Shown: piece after piece, positions 56,340 through 64,000 of the stretch
Layout: each line of letters begins with the position of its first letter
Position numbering within the stretch: position 1 is the first letter of the stretch
Assembly: GCA_013178375.1 (NCBI GenBank)
Contig: JABLXQ010000028.1
Coordinates: 62,001 to 126,000, forward strand
Reading direction: 5' to 3'
Source: Gammaproteobacteria bacterium
Lineage (GTDB): Bacteria; Pseudomonadota; Gammaproteobacteria; Pseudomonadales; Ketobacteraceae
DNA length: 64,000 nt
The notes under the pieces: generated by a model
What the model was told of the DNA's origin: nothing
The model's database searches: none
The model's input: only the letters and a program-made list of their open reading frames with translations
Position numbers and translations under genes: made by a program

Positions 56340-57320
56340 ATGAACCTGACCTGGCTGTTTTCATGGCGCTCCAAAAAGCAGCAGCCCTCGCCTGGCCCGA
56401 CAGACTCAGCCAAACCCGCTCCGCCGGCCAAAAACGAAGCCAAGAGCCCAACATCCACTACCGCCAGCAAACCTGTCGTCAAGACTCAGGGTCCGTTTGA
56501 GGTTCAACTGAATATCGGTCGTTACCGGATGGAGCCCTTCACCGAGGGCGGTATCTGCGTGGTGATGAAGGGCATCCCGCTGGAACAGGGCAAGCCCAAA
56601 CTCGCAGTAAAAATGGTGCGGGAACAATGGCTTAACCATCAGGCGGTGCGGCGGCAGTTTACCAACGAAAGCCAGATAGTGCGTGAACTGCACCATCCCC
56701 AGCTGCCCAAGTACCGGTCGCGGGGTCTGATCGACGGCAAGGCATACTATGCCTATGAATTCATTGAGGGATTCCAGCTGATAAACCTGTCCCAGGAACA
56801 GCAGCGCTTCCCGCCTTCGCTGGTCAAGGAGATTGCCCGGGACATCGTGCGCCAATTGCTGGAACAGTTGCACTTTCTTCACAGCAGCCTGAAACCGGTT
56901 ATCCATGGCGACATCAGTTCCGAGAACATTCTGATCGACACGCGGCAGAAAATTTATCTGGTGGATTTCGGCTGCTCTCATTTCCAGAAGCAGGCCAGCA
57001 AGGAAGCCTACCAGTGGCTGGCGAAGCCCTCGTTCATCTCACCGGAGCAAGCCAGAGGCGAGGCCTGGGATCATCGCAGTGATCTTTACCAGGCAGGTAT
57101 CCTGTTTTATGAGTTGCTGCGCAACCGGCGCTGGAATGTGGGGAAGTCGAAACGGGAAAAGGTGCTGTTCGCGGCATCCACGGAAAGACAGCTGGACAAT
57201 TTTCTGGTTGATGTGACGGATGCCAAGACATCCGCCTTTGTGGCCAAGCTGCTGGATCCGGATCCCGTGCGCCGGTTCCAGAGCGCAAAGGAAGCGCTGG
57301 AAGCGCTCTCCAAACCCTGA
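56340..57320 (+). CDS. Bacterial Ser/Thr protein kinase
   Basis: The 326-residue protein has a Pro/Lys-rich N-terminal segment of about 50 residues, then a kinase domain with Lys91 (AVKM), the catalytic loop HGDISSENIL (His189, Asp191, Asn196), DFG at 209-211 and a SPEQA (APE-like) motif. The glycine loop is degenerate (FTEGGICVVMKG) and the HRD Arg is Gly, with Ser in place of the usual Lys after Asp191. It has no membrane segment. It is probably active, but lower confidence applies to the loop. Divergent from the pilus operon, it is the likely writer for its FHA proteins. Confidence 0.85.
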   Translation: MNLTWLFSWRSKKQQPSPGPTDSAKPAPPAKNEAKSPTSTTASKPVVKTQGPFEVQLNIGRYRMEPFTEGGICVVMKGIPLEQGKPKLAVKMVREQWLNHQAVRRQFTNESQIVRELHHPQLPKYRSRGLIDGKAYYAYEFIEGFQLINLSQEQQRFPPSLVKEIARDIVRQLLEQLHFLHSSLKPVIHGDISSENILIDTRQKIYLVDFGCSHFQKQASKEAYQWLAKPSFISPEQARGEAWDHRSDLYQAGILFYELLRNRRWNVGKSKREKVLFAASTERQLDNFLVDVTDAKTSAFVAKLLDPDPVRRFQSAKEALEALSKP

Positions 57321-57325
57321 CGCTT

Positions 57326-58441
57326 TTATTCGATTCTCACGCCCTTGTCGAAGCGACAGGGTATGGCCTTGCCGTCCGTGGTGCAGGTGCCACGACCGTG
57401 CAACGCATTCTGCTGGAAACCACCGACATACTTGCTTTGATCAGGCCAGGTAAAACTGCCGCCGCCTTCACGCATGCCGTCGGTAAAATCGCCCACATAC
57501 TTTTCGCCGCTGGGCCAGCTCAGTGAGCCTCTGCCAGTACGCTTGCCCTGCTTGAAATCACCTTCGTAAACCCGACCATCGGCAAAAGCCAGAGTGCCCT
57601 GCCCGTCCATGACACCGTTGACGAAATGACCTTCATAGCGGTTCCCGCCTGGCCAGGTCATGACGCCATTGCCATTGGGAAGATCAGCCGCGAATTCACC
57701 TTCGTAGGACTCACCTGAGGGCCACTGCATGGAACCCTGTCCACTCATCTGGTCTGCCTTGAAGGTTCCTTCGTAGACGCTGCCATCGGCGCGGGTGAGC
57801 GAGCCTTTGCCCTCACGCGCACCACCAACGAATTCGCCATCGTAGATTTCGCCATCCGGCAACATCATCTTGCCGTGGCCGGTGCGCTCGTCATCCTGAA
57901 ACTGGCCCATGTATTTGCGGCCATCGGGCCACTCATAGGTGCCATTGCCGTTTTTCTTGTCACTGCGGAACTCGCCGCGGTATTGACGGCCATCGGCCCA
58001 GCGGTAAATGCCAATTCCGTTCTTTTCTCCATTCAGGAATTCGCCTTCGTAACGGCTGCCACTGGGCCAGGAATAGGTACCCTTGCCATTGAACAATCCG
58101 TTGGCCCACTTGCCTTTGTAGATACGCCCTTGTGCATCCTTGAACAGGCCATCGCCGCTCATGACGTCGTTTTGCCACTGGCCTTCGTAGGTATCGCCGT
58201 TGGCCCAGACATAAAGGCCGTGGCCTTCTTTTTTGCCATTTACGAGGTCACCGCTGTAACGGCTGCCGTCTTCCAGTGTGTGCACTTCGGAGGCTGATGT
58301 TTCTGGTTTCACTTTGGCCGCAGTGATGCCAGACGACTCACTGCCACCCTTGCAGCCTGCAACAAGGGTCAGGGACAGGAACACGCCGGCCAGCAGCGTC
58401 ACCTTGGAAAAGGATACGGGCCACGTCATGGAGTTTCTCAT
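57326..58441 (-). CDS. MORN-repeat lipoprotein
   Basis: The 371-residue protein has a lipoprotein signal with lipobox LVAGC (about residues 26-30), then 13 consecutive 23-residue MORN repeats, each of the form YxGxF followed by G-x-G-x-x-x-W-x-x-G. It is probably an outer-membrane or periplasmic repeat protein; MORN proteins elsewhere bind lipids or act as scaffolds. Its ATG overlaps the upstream membrane-fusion protein stop as ATGA, so the two are co-translated. It converges with the kinase over five bases. Confidence 0.9.
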   Translation of the reverse strand: MRNSMTWPVSFSKVTLLAGVFLSLTLVAGCKGGSESSGITAAKVKPETSASEVHTLEDGSRYSGDLVNGKKEGHGLYVWANGDTYEGQWQNDVMSGDGLFKDAQGRIYKGKWANGLFNGKGTYSWPSGSRYEGEFLNGEKNGIGIYRWADGRQYRGEFRSDKKNGNGTYEWPDGRKYMGQFQDDERTGHGKMMLPDGEIYDGEFVGGAREGKGSLTRADGSVYEGTFKADQMSGQGSMQWPSGESYEGEFAADLPNGNGVMTWPGGNRYEGHFVNGVMDGQGTLAFADGRVYEGDFKQGKRTGRGSLSWPSGEKYVGDFTDGMREGGGSFTWPDQSKYVGGFQQNALHGRGTCTTDGKAIPCRFDKGVRIE

Positions 58442-60240
58442 TGGCTGGATTCCACCAGGGGCTTGGGTGCCGAAACAGTGGCTATGACACCGGCTGCAGC
58501 CTTGCTGCCAGTACCGGCTACGGGCTGAGCTGCGCTGGTCTGGGGTTCGGGTTCAACGGGAGCAGCAGGCTCCGGTGCTGCCTGCACTTCAGGGGCGGCG
58601 GCCGCAGCAGGTTCAGCGGTCGCAGGAGCCTGCCGGGCAAGATCCTGCTCCAGTTGCTCTGCCAGTGGCGACATTGAGGCGCCCGCCGTCGACGGCGTCG
58701 GCTGCTCAGGCTGCGTAGCAGGTATTGCTGGCTTGGCGGCTGCAGAAGGCGCGGAGCTTGTAGTGTCGGGCTGGGTTTTTGCCTTGGGTGCAGGTGCTGT
58801 TTGGGCTGGCACCGGCGTCTTCAGTGCGTCCTGCAACGCACCAAGCTGCTTGCCCAGCTTCATGGCATTGTCCTTCAATTTGGCTTTTTGCTCATCGTCC
58901 AGATCGTCGTAGTAATCCTTGGCCTTGTCGGCAAGATCACGGGCTTTTTCCTCCGAAATATTGATAGTCATCGCCTTGGGTTCACGGGCAGCGGGAGCCG
59001 GAGGCGCAGCAATCGCCGGCGCTACCTGTCGACCACCGGCAAACGGGTTGTCTCCCGCAACCACTTCTGACTCCACCTGATCCGGATTGTCCTGCAGCTG
59101 GGTTCGCACCCGCATGCCTTCGACTGCAATATCCAGCTGGTTCAGGACCACCTGCTCACCGTCATCAATGCCGGTGTTGATGTACACGGTATCTTTTTCT
59201 TTGTGGAGAATGCCAATCTCCCGCTTGCTGAGGCGGCTGTCGTCGGTCACGACCCAGACTTCGTTGCCATTGCGCAGCGCCTTGCGCGGAATGGCGAAGA
59301 CTCGCTCGAATTTGCGTCCGGCAATTTTGGCTTCCACGAAGGAACCCGCCACCAGTTCGGGGCGACCGGGTTGACGGGCATCGATTCCATAGGGGTCCGG
59401 CACATGGGCCACTACGTACAGAAGGCGATTGCGCTCGTCGACGCCGCCCTCGGTACGGACCACCTGCCCTTTCCAGGTAAAGGTTTTGCCGGCGAACTCC
59501 TCGGTGAAGAGGACCTCGGGCATGGCCAGCGTCTCCTGGTCAGACATCCGGCCCGGCACATCCACCAGACCCAGCTGGCGATCAGACAGCGGCAACCGCA
59601 CTTCGGCAACATCCACCGCATAGATCACGCCCATTTGCGCTCCGGGACGCAGGAACTGGCCAATATTGAGGCCGGCCGTCAGCACCCGGCCATCAAAGGG
59701 CGCCCGTATAGTGGTGCGCTCACGCTGCTTTTTCATCGCGTCGAGTTCGGAACTGGTTGCCAGGTAGTGCGCTTCCGCCTGGCGCACCTGCACTTCAAAA
59801 CTGGCCAGCGTGTTGCCCTGCACACTGCGCCCCATGGAGCGGGCCTTGCGCTCGGCCTTGGCCTGCAGGAAGGTCTGGTACGCCTGGGCCTTGGCAGCCT
59901 CGCCGCGCTTGATCATGACGTCATATTCAAGGGTATCGACCCGGACCAGGATTTCGCCGCGCTTGAAAAAGCCACCGGCTGAAAAATTCGGGGAGATCTC
60001 GACGATCTGGCCGGAAACCTCGGATACGAGATGAATCTGGGTACTGGGGGTAACGGTGCCCCGGGTGAAAAGCGGGATATTCATGGACTGGGCACGGGCG
60101 GGTGCGATGTTCACGAGGGGAATGCGCACTTCAGCTTTCTGGGGTGCAACCTGGGGCTGGCTGGCAAAGTGGAAGAAGTAAAACGCAAGCGCCGCGACAA
60201 CTGCTACTACGGGAAGCCCTATCTTCAATAGCTTTTTCAT
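58438..60240 (-). CDS. RND-type membrane-fusion (periplasmic adaptor) protein with long Ala/Pro tail
   Basis: The 600-residue protein has an N-terminal anchor (VVAVVAALAFYFF), then a lipoyl/beta-barrel adaptor structure: VSEVSGQIVEISPNFSAGG, the coiled-coil AKAQAYQTFLQAKAERKARS and TIRAPFDGRVLTAGLNIGQF. This fits efflux-pump adaptors up to about residue 385. The last 200 residues are extraordinarily rich in Ala and Pro, with a short helical stretch (KARDLADKAKDYYDDLDDEQ). No RND or ABC pump or outer-membrane channel is adjacent. It is coupled to the MORN lipoprotein. Confidence 0.88.
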   Translation of the reverse strand: MKKLLKIGLPVVAVVAALAFYFFHFASQPQVAPQKAEVRIPLVNIAPARAQSMNIPLFTRGTVTPSTQIHLVSEVSGQIVEISPNFSAGGFFKRGEILVRVDTLEYDVMIKRGEAAKAQAYQTFLQAKAERKARSMGRSVQGNTLASFEVQVRQAEAHYLATSSELDAMKKQRERTTIRAPFDGRVLTAGLNIGQFLRPGAQMGVIYAVDVAEVRLPLSDRQLGLVDVPGRMSDQETLAMPEVLFTEEFAGKTFTWKGQVVRTEGGVDERNRLLYVVAHVPDPYGIDARQPGRPELVAGSFVEAKIAGRKFERVFAIPRKALRNGNEVWVVTDDSRLSKREIGILHKEKDTVYINTGIDDGEQVVLNQLDIAVEGMRVRTQLQDNPDQVESEVVAGDNPFAGGRQVAPAIAAPPAPAAREPKAMTINISEEKARDLADKAKDYYDDLDDEQKAKLKDNAMKLGKQLGALQDALKTPVPAQTAPAPKAKTQPDTTSSAPSAAAKPAIPATQPEQPTPSTAGASMSPLAEQLEQDLARQAPATAEPAAAAAPEVQAAPEPAAPVEPEPQTSAAQPVAGTGSKAAAGVIATVSAPKPLVESSQ

Positions 60241-60470
60241 CTTGTTATCTTCTTTTCTTCAGGAACGGACAACGCCGTCGCTATCAAGAAATACGGGGGA
60301 ATCAATGGCATGCAGGGTACCGTAAACATGCGGCGATCCGGCATATTAGCTGAATTGATCCCAAAAATTAATTGGTTGGCTCAAGAATTTGCACTTGGCA
60401 GTCACTGTAGCAGCAGCGACTTCCAATCGCGAATGGCGACGATGTTCGCAAGCGAAGGAGATGGACAGAA

Positions 60471-61271
60471 TCAACGTCTGGAAAGCAGGCCTTCAGCCCG
60501 CCCCAGCACACAGTTCAGGGCCTGGCTGACGGTATTGAGCAAGGAATCCGTCACCTGGTTGATAAAGAAGTGGTCCCCCGAGAAGAGTTCGAGACTGAAC
60601 GGGCCTTTCGTCACGGAGCGCCAGTCTTCCAGATCGTCCAGGGACACCTGTTTATCCTTGACGCCACCCAGTGCCAGCACAGGCACATCGATGGGTTCGG
60701 ACGGGCGGTATTCCCAGGTTTCCACAACCTGGCAATCGGCACGCAGGATCGGGCTGACGAGGTCCATCAGCTCCGGGTTGTTCAGGGCTTCTTCCGGGGT
60801 GCCATTCAGACGACGGATTTCATCGCGGAATTGCGGCTCTGGCAGGGTGTGGATGGGTTTGTTGCGGGGCGGACGCTGCGGACCACGTCTGCCGGACACA
60901 ATCAGGCAGGCCGGCTGGCGCACGCCGGAATCACGCAGACGCCGGGCCAGTTCGAATGCCACCTGGGCGCCCATGCTGTGACCGAAAAATGCGTAAGGGA
61001 CACCGACATAAGGCTGGATTGCAGTCTGCAGGGCATCAAGCAGGCTATTCAGGGTGGTATGGGCCCGCTCCTTGAATCGGGAGCCACGGCCGGGTAACTG
61101 GACGGAACAGACTTCAACATCGGCGGGCAACAAACGATGCCAGTCGCGGTAGGTGGACGCATTGCCGCCGGCATAGGAAAAACAGAACAATCGCAACCGG
61201 GGCGCATCGACAGGGCGAGGAACCTGGAACCAGGGATTCTGGGCAACCTTGGGACTGGATGTCATAACCAT
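60471..61271 (-). CDS. Type II thioesterase
   Basis: The 266-residue protein has LFCFSYAGGNASTYRDW near residues 30-45 and the nucleophile elbow FGHSMGAQVAFELARRL. ALGGVKDKQVSLDDLEDW and the His of SGDHFFIN complete the triad. This is the GrsT/RedJ-like type II thioesterase family, which removes aberrant acyl groups from NRPS or PKS carriers. A nearby condensation-fold gene and exporter support this. The start is either the ATG at 61271 or the ATG at 61265. Confidence 0.9.
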   Translation of the reverse strand: MVMTSSPKVAQNPWFQVPRPVDAPRLRLFCFSYAGGNASTYRDWHRLLPADVEVCSVQLPGRGSRFKERAHTTLNSLLDALQTAIQPYVGVPYAFFGHSMGAQVAFELARRLRDSGVRQPACLIVSGRRGPQRPPRNKPIHTLPEPQFRDEIRRLNGTPEEALNNPELMDLVSPILRADCQVVETWEYRPSEPIDVPVLALGGVKDKQVSLDDLEDWRSVTKGPFSLELFSGDHFFINQVTDSLLNTVSQALNCVLGRAEGLLSRR

Positions 61272-61507
61272 TGCTTACTGCCACCGTTTTCTTGTTATTT
61301 TGCCTTAACCGTCGCCGGATAATGGGCAACCCCAATGTGACTACTGAGCACCAAATTAGTACAACGGTGCAAGAATATGAAAAGTATACCGCAGTTATTT
61401 GACTGTCTACCAAGAATTAAAAGCGATACATCTGCCCCGGTCAAACCCGGGATACGAGAAATGTGAAAACTTAACAGTTTGAAAACAACAAGTTACACAA
61501 CTTACAG

Positions 61508-62851
61508 TCAGCCGTTCGTCGCGGGACGGACGGTCTGGGCCGACTGCTCGTTTTGTGACGGACTCGGCATATTTTCGTCGGGCAGATCGAGGTCGGCGCG
61601 GCGGATCGATGCGGTTCCCCAGGCCACCAAAACCATCAGCAAACTGAGCACGCCGCACAGGCTGATCATCAGCGCAACACCCCTGCCCTCGCCCACTCCC
61701 CAAACGGGTCCAAACAACGGAGCCCATGCACCGCCTTCCCGCATCAGTGGATTGAAAACGTGGTCCGCCAGCAACCCAGCCAGCAGAAACGCCGCCGGTT
61801 GCGCAGCTTTCATGATGGTATTGCGCAAGCTGAAGGCGCGTCCGTGAAAATGCGCCGGCACCTTGCGCTGCCAAAGGGTCTGACTGCAGACGGTTGCCAC
61901 CGGCGCCGCAATCATGATGACCACGGCGCAACCCGCCAGCCAGGTAATGCTGACGGGAACCGGCATCAGGATCAGCACACAGGCAATGACGACGGACGCC
62001 ACCAGGATACCCAGCATTTTGCGCTGCGGCCCCTTCCAGGCCACCATCAGCAGACCGCCGAACAAGGTACCCACACCCGCCATGGACTGGATCATGCCCA
62101 GGTCAGTGGACGTTCCAATACTCAACACCAGAGGAAGCATAAGCACCTGCACCGCCGATACGTTGAACCAGATAAGCGTGAACAGATACAACCCACCCAG
62201 CACGCCGGGCTTGGATTTGAGGAAGCGATAGGCTTCGGCGATATCGCTCCACAGCGTGGTGGCTTTGTCCTTCGCCACCTGCGGCAAGGCCGGCAGCGTT
62301 ACGACGGCCAGCGTCAGCAGGCCAATTGTGTAGCTGACAATGTCGATGGCGAAAATGCCGCTCATGCCGATCTGATCCAGCGTCACGCCCGCCAGCAGGG
62401 GACCGGCCAACTGCACTACGCCAAACACCAGCCCCAGCGAACCGTTGGCGCGGCTCAGACCTTCCGGTGGTACCAGCGTGGTAATGATGGAGGAAAAACC
62501 GATCTGCAGCACGGTGCCGCACACGGACGCTATCGGCACCACCAGCAGGATGTGCCAGACCTGCAGCAAATCGTTCCAGTACAGCAGGGCCAGCACCAGT
62601 GTCACCAGCGCACTGCCGAGCTGCGCGCTGAACAGCACATGCTTGCGATTCCAGCGATCGATGATTGAACCGATGATCGGCCCCAGCAGAATACCCGGAA
62701 CGGTGGAGGCTACTGCGATGATGGTGAAGTTGGTAACGCTGCCGCCTGTTTTGTAGGCCCAGACGCCGAGGGCAAAATTCGTGAGGGTGGAACCCAGCAG
62801 GGAAAGCGACTGGCCGATCAGGATAAAGTAGAAAAGCCGTAAGCCCGACAT
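61508..62851 (-). CDS. MFS exporter (EntS-like)
   Basis: The 447-residue protein has about twelve hydrophobic segments and the N-terminal LFYFILIGQSLSLLGSTLTNFALGVWAY, a motif of the MFS_3/EntS-like exporters that often carry siderophores or peptides. The repeated motif DRWNRKHV (Asp-Arg after helix 2) is standard for MFS. It lies between a type II thioesterase and a condensation-fold gene, so it may export the product of that cluster. The C-terminal 30 residues are charged and cytoplasmic. Confidence 0.87.
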   Translation of the reverse strand: MSGLRLFYFILIGQSLSLLGSTLTNFALGVWAYKTGGSVTNFTIIAVASTVPGILLGPIIGSIIDRWNRKHVLFSAQLGSALVTLVLALLYWNDLLQVWHILLVVPIASVCGTVLQIGFSSIITTLVPPEGLSRANGSLGLVFGVVQLAGPLLAGVTLDQIGMSGIFAIDIVSYTIGLLTLAVVTLPALPQVAKDKATTLWSDIAEAYRFLKSKPGVLGGLYLFTLIWFNVSAVQVLMLPLVLSIGTSTDLGMIQSMAGVGTLFGGLLMVAWKGPQRKMLGILVASVVIACVLILMPVPVSITWLAGCAVVIMIAAPVATVCSQTLWQRKVPAHFHGRAFSLRNTIMKAAQPAAFLLAGLLADHVFNPLMREGGAWAPLFGPVWGVGEGRGVALMISLCGVLSLLMVLVAWGTASIRRADLDLPDENMPSPSQNEQSAQTVRPATNG

Positions 62852-62966
62852 CGATTCACAGGACCGTTATTCTTGTTTTGGTGGAATGGCCGCATGGTAC
62901 CGTATATTGAAGGCATGGTATAGTTTTTGGATTGCCCTCACCGCTGTAGACAACAATAACGATACG

Positions 62967-64000
62967 ATGAGCTTTTACCGCACCCCTTCCCCCCTTGAAT
63001 TCAGTTATATCGCCAGCGACCTGCCTGACACTTCTCCCATGGTGAATCAGTTTTTCGTGCACGGTGCAGGCCATATCGACCGCCAGCAACTGCAGGATGC
63101 ATTGATCAAGGCCGCCGAGGTCAATCCGGGCATGCGCACGCGACTGAAAGGTTTCTGGGGCTGGCGCTACTGGGATGACGCGGGCCCGCTGCCGGTGCTG
63201 GAGGAAATCGACGCGCCGGACTGGGATGGCATGAGCTCGGAAAACTGCCCGCGCCTGGGCGAAGTGATCGATCCGCGCAAGGATGCCCTGTGTCAGGTAT
63301 CGCTGATCCATGCGGCGGGTGATGTGTTCCTGTTGTTTCGCACCCATCACGCCATTTCCGACGGCCGTGGCACCGTGCATTTCATGCATGATGTGTTTCG
63401 TATTCTGCGGGGGGAAGCGCCGATGGGCTCCACCTCGAAAATCACGGAGTGGGATATCGCCCTGCGTGAGGAGCGGCCACCGCGTCCTGTGGTTGAAGGC
63501 GGCTGTCTGCCGGTACTGAAATGCGAAAAACATCCGGGTGAGCGCGGTTGTCGCTGGCAGCGGTTTTACTGGGACGGGGATCAGAACCGTTTCACTGCAA
63601 AACTGATTTTCACGCTGGGGCAGCTGGCACGGGAAAATCACGGCGACGGCAAGGTGTTGTTCCGCATTCCGGCAGACCTGCGCCGCTACATGAAGGAAGA
63701 TGAGGGATTTTCCGTCGCCAATTGCACCGGAGCTTTGGATCTGGAAATCACGGCGGAAACCACGATGAACCAGATCCGTTCGTCGATTGTGAAAGCGATG
63801 CGACAGAAAGAGGATCTTTCACCGTTCAAGGAAGACCAGAAAATTGCGAAATGGCTGCCGGGTGCGATGTTCCGGCAGTCGGATGAATCGCTCAATAAAC
63901 TGCATGCGGAAGGACGCTACCGGATGACCGGCGTCATCAGTTATATGGGTGATGTGGGGGAAGAGCTGTTTCGCTGCCCGGACTTTACGCCCAAGTCATT
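62967..64000 (+). CDS. Condensation-fold acyltransferase (3' end outside window)
   Basis: The frame opens at an ATG at 62967 and stays open for 344 codons to the window edge. It contains the condensation/acyltransferase motif HHAISDG (His127, His128, Asp132, Gly133). SPMVNQFFVHG at the N-terminus fits the opening strand of the fold. It could be a free-standing NRPS condensation domain, the first domain of an NRPS, or a PapA/WS-DGAT-type acyltransferase; the missing end decides. A CAACAATAACGATA tract precedes the ATG. It is divergent from the MFS exporter. Confidence 0.82.
   Translation, partial: MSFYRTPSPLEFSYIASDLPDTSPMVNQFFVHGAGHIDRQQLQDALIKAAEVNPGMRTRLKGFWGWRYWDDAGPLPVLEEIDAPDWDGMSSENCPRLGEVIDPRKDALCQVSLIHAAGDVFLLFRTHHAISDGRGTVHFMHDVFRILRGEAPMGSTSKITEWDIALREERPPRPVVEGGCLPVLKCEKHPGERGCRWQRFYWDGDQNRFTAKLIFTLGQLARENHGDGKVLFRIPADLRRYMKEDEGFSVANCTGALDLEITAETTMNQIRSSIVKAMRQKEDLSPFKEDQKIAKWLPGAMFRQSDESLNKLHAEGRYRMTGVISYMGDVGEELFRCPDFTPKS

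Overview
The window looks like the chromosome of a marine-type gammaproteobacterium, near Pseudomonadales/Oceanospirillales (an Alcanivorax- or Ketobacter-like organism is my best guess). The reasons are the pseudomonad-like gpsA-sixA-AMP-ligase block, the sdhCDAB-sucAB-lpd-sucCD order divergent from gltA, the many lipid and alcohol oxidation genes, and a moderately GC-rich composition. I see no rRNA, tRNA, CRISPR array, insertion sequence or prophage.

Layout. (1) 1-9.5 kb: the 3' part of a hybrid histidine kinase with three receiver domains, an HPt domain and a GGDEF domain. It is followed on the minus strand by two coupled alpha/beta hydrolases, a TraB/GumN protein, an acyl-CoA synthetase, SixA, GpsA and a small conserved protein. 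(2) 9.6-14.8 kb: htpG with a good sigma-32 promoter, an unknown membrane protein, two hotdog thioesterases and a DUF599 protein. (3) 14.8-20.5 kb, plus strand: a DMT transporter, a fold-III PLP enzyme, a GMC oxidoreductase with a small partner protein, and an aldehyde dehydrogenase. The last three look like a fatty-alcohol to fatty-acid oxidation unit. (4) 20.5-21.9 kb: an Xre/RES toxin-antitoxin pair with its promoter inside a palindrome, then a structured palindromic element with two CAGGGATG hairpins. (5) 21.9-28 kb: a cytochrome P450 divergent from a TetR regulator, a YfiR/YfiN-type cyclic-di-GMP pair and a lysophospholipid-type acyltransferase. (6) 28-41.5 kb: the TCA-cycle block, with separate promoters visible for sdhC, sucA and gltA. 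(7) 41.5-58.4 kb: a 3-hydroxyisobutyrate-dehydrogenase-like enzyme, then a 14-gene minus-strand Tad/Flp pilus locus, a divergent Ser/Thr protein kinase and a 13-repeat MORN lipoprotein. (8) 58.4-64 kb: an orphan efflux-type membrane-fusion protein, a type II thioesterase, an MFS exporter and the start of a condensation-fold protein. These last three suggest the edge of a lipopeptide or acyl-transfer biosynthetic cluster.

The most unusual region is the Tad locus. Besides pilin, secretin, ATPase and platform genes it carries an FHA domain fused to the CpaF ATPase, a second membrane FHA protein, a PP2C phosphatase and, divergently, a Ser/Thr kinase. That is a complete phospho-signalling set built around a pilus or secretion machine. 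No TadZ/CpaE or TadV/CpaA gene is visible here. Cyclic-di-GMP enzymes at both ends of the first 27 kb suggest that attachment and motility are regulated traits. Starts were chosen from ribosome-binding sites and stop/start overlaps; several differ from the longest open frame. Functional names rest on motif recognition, not on a database search.
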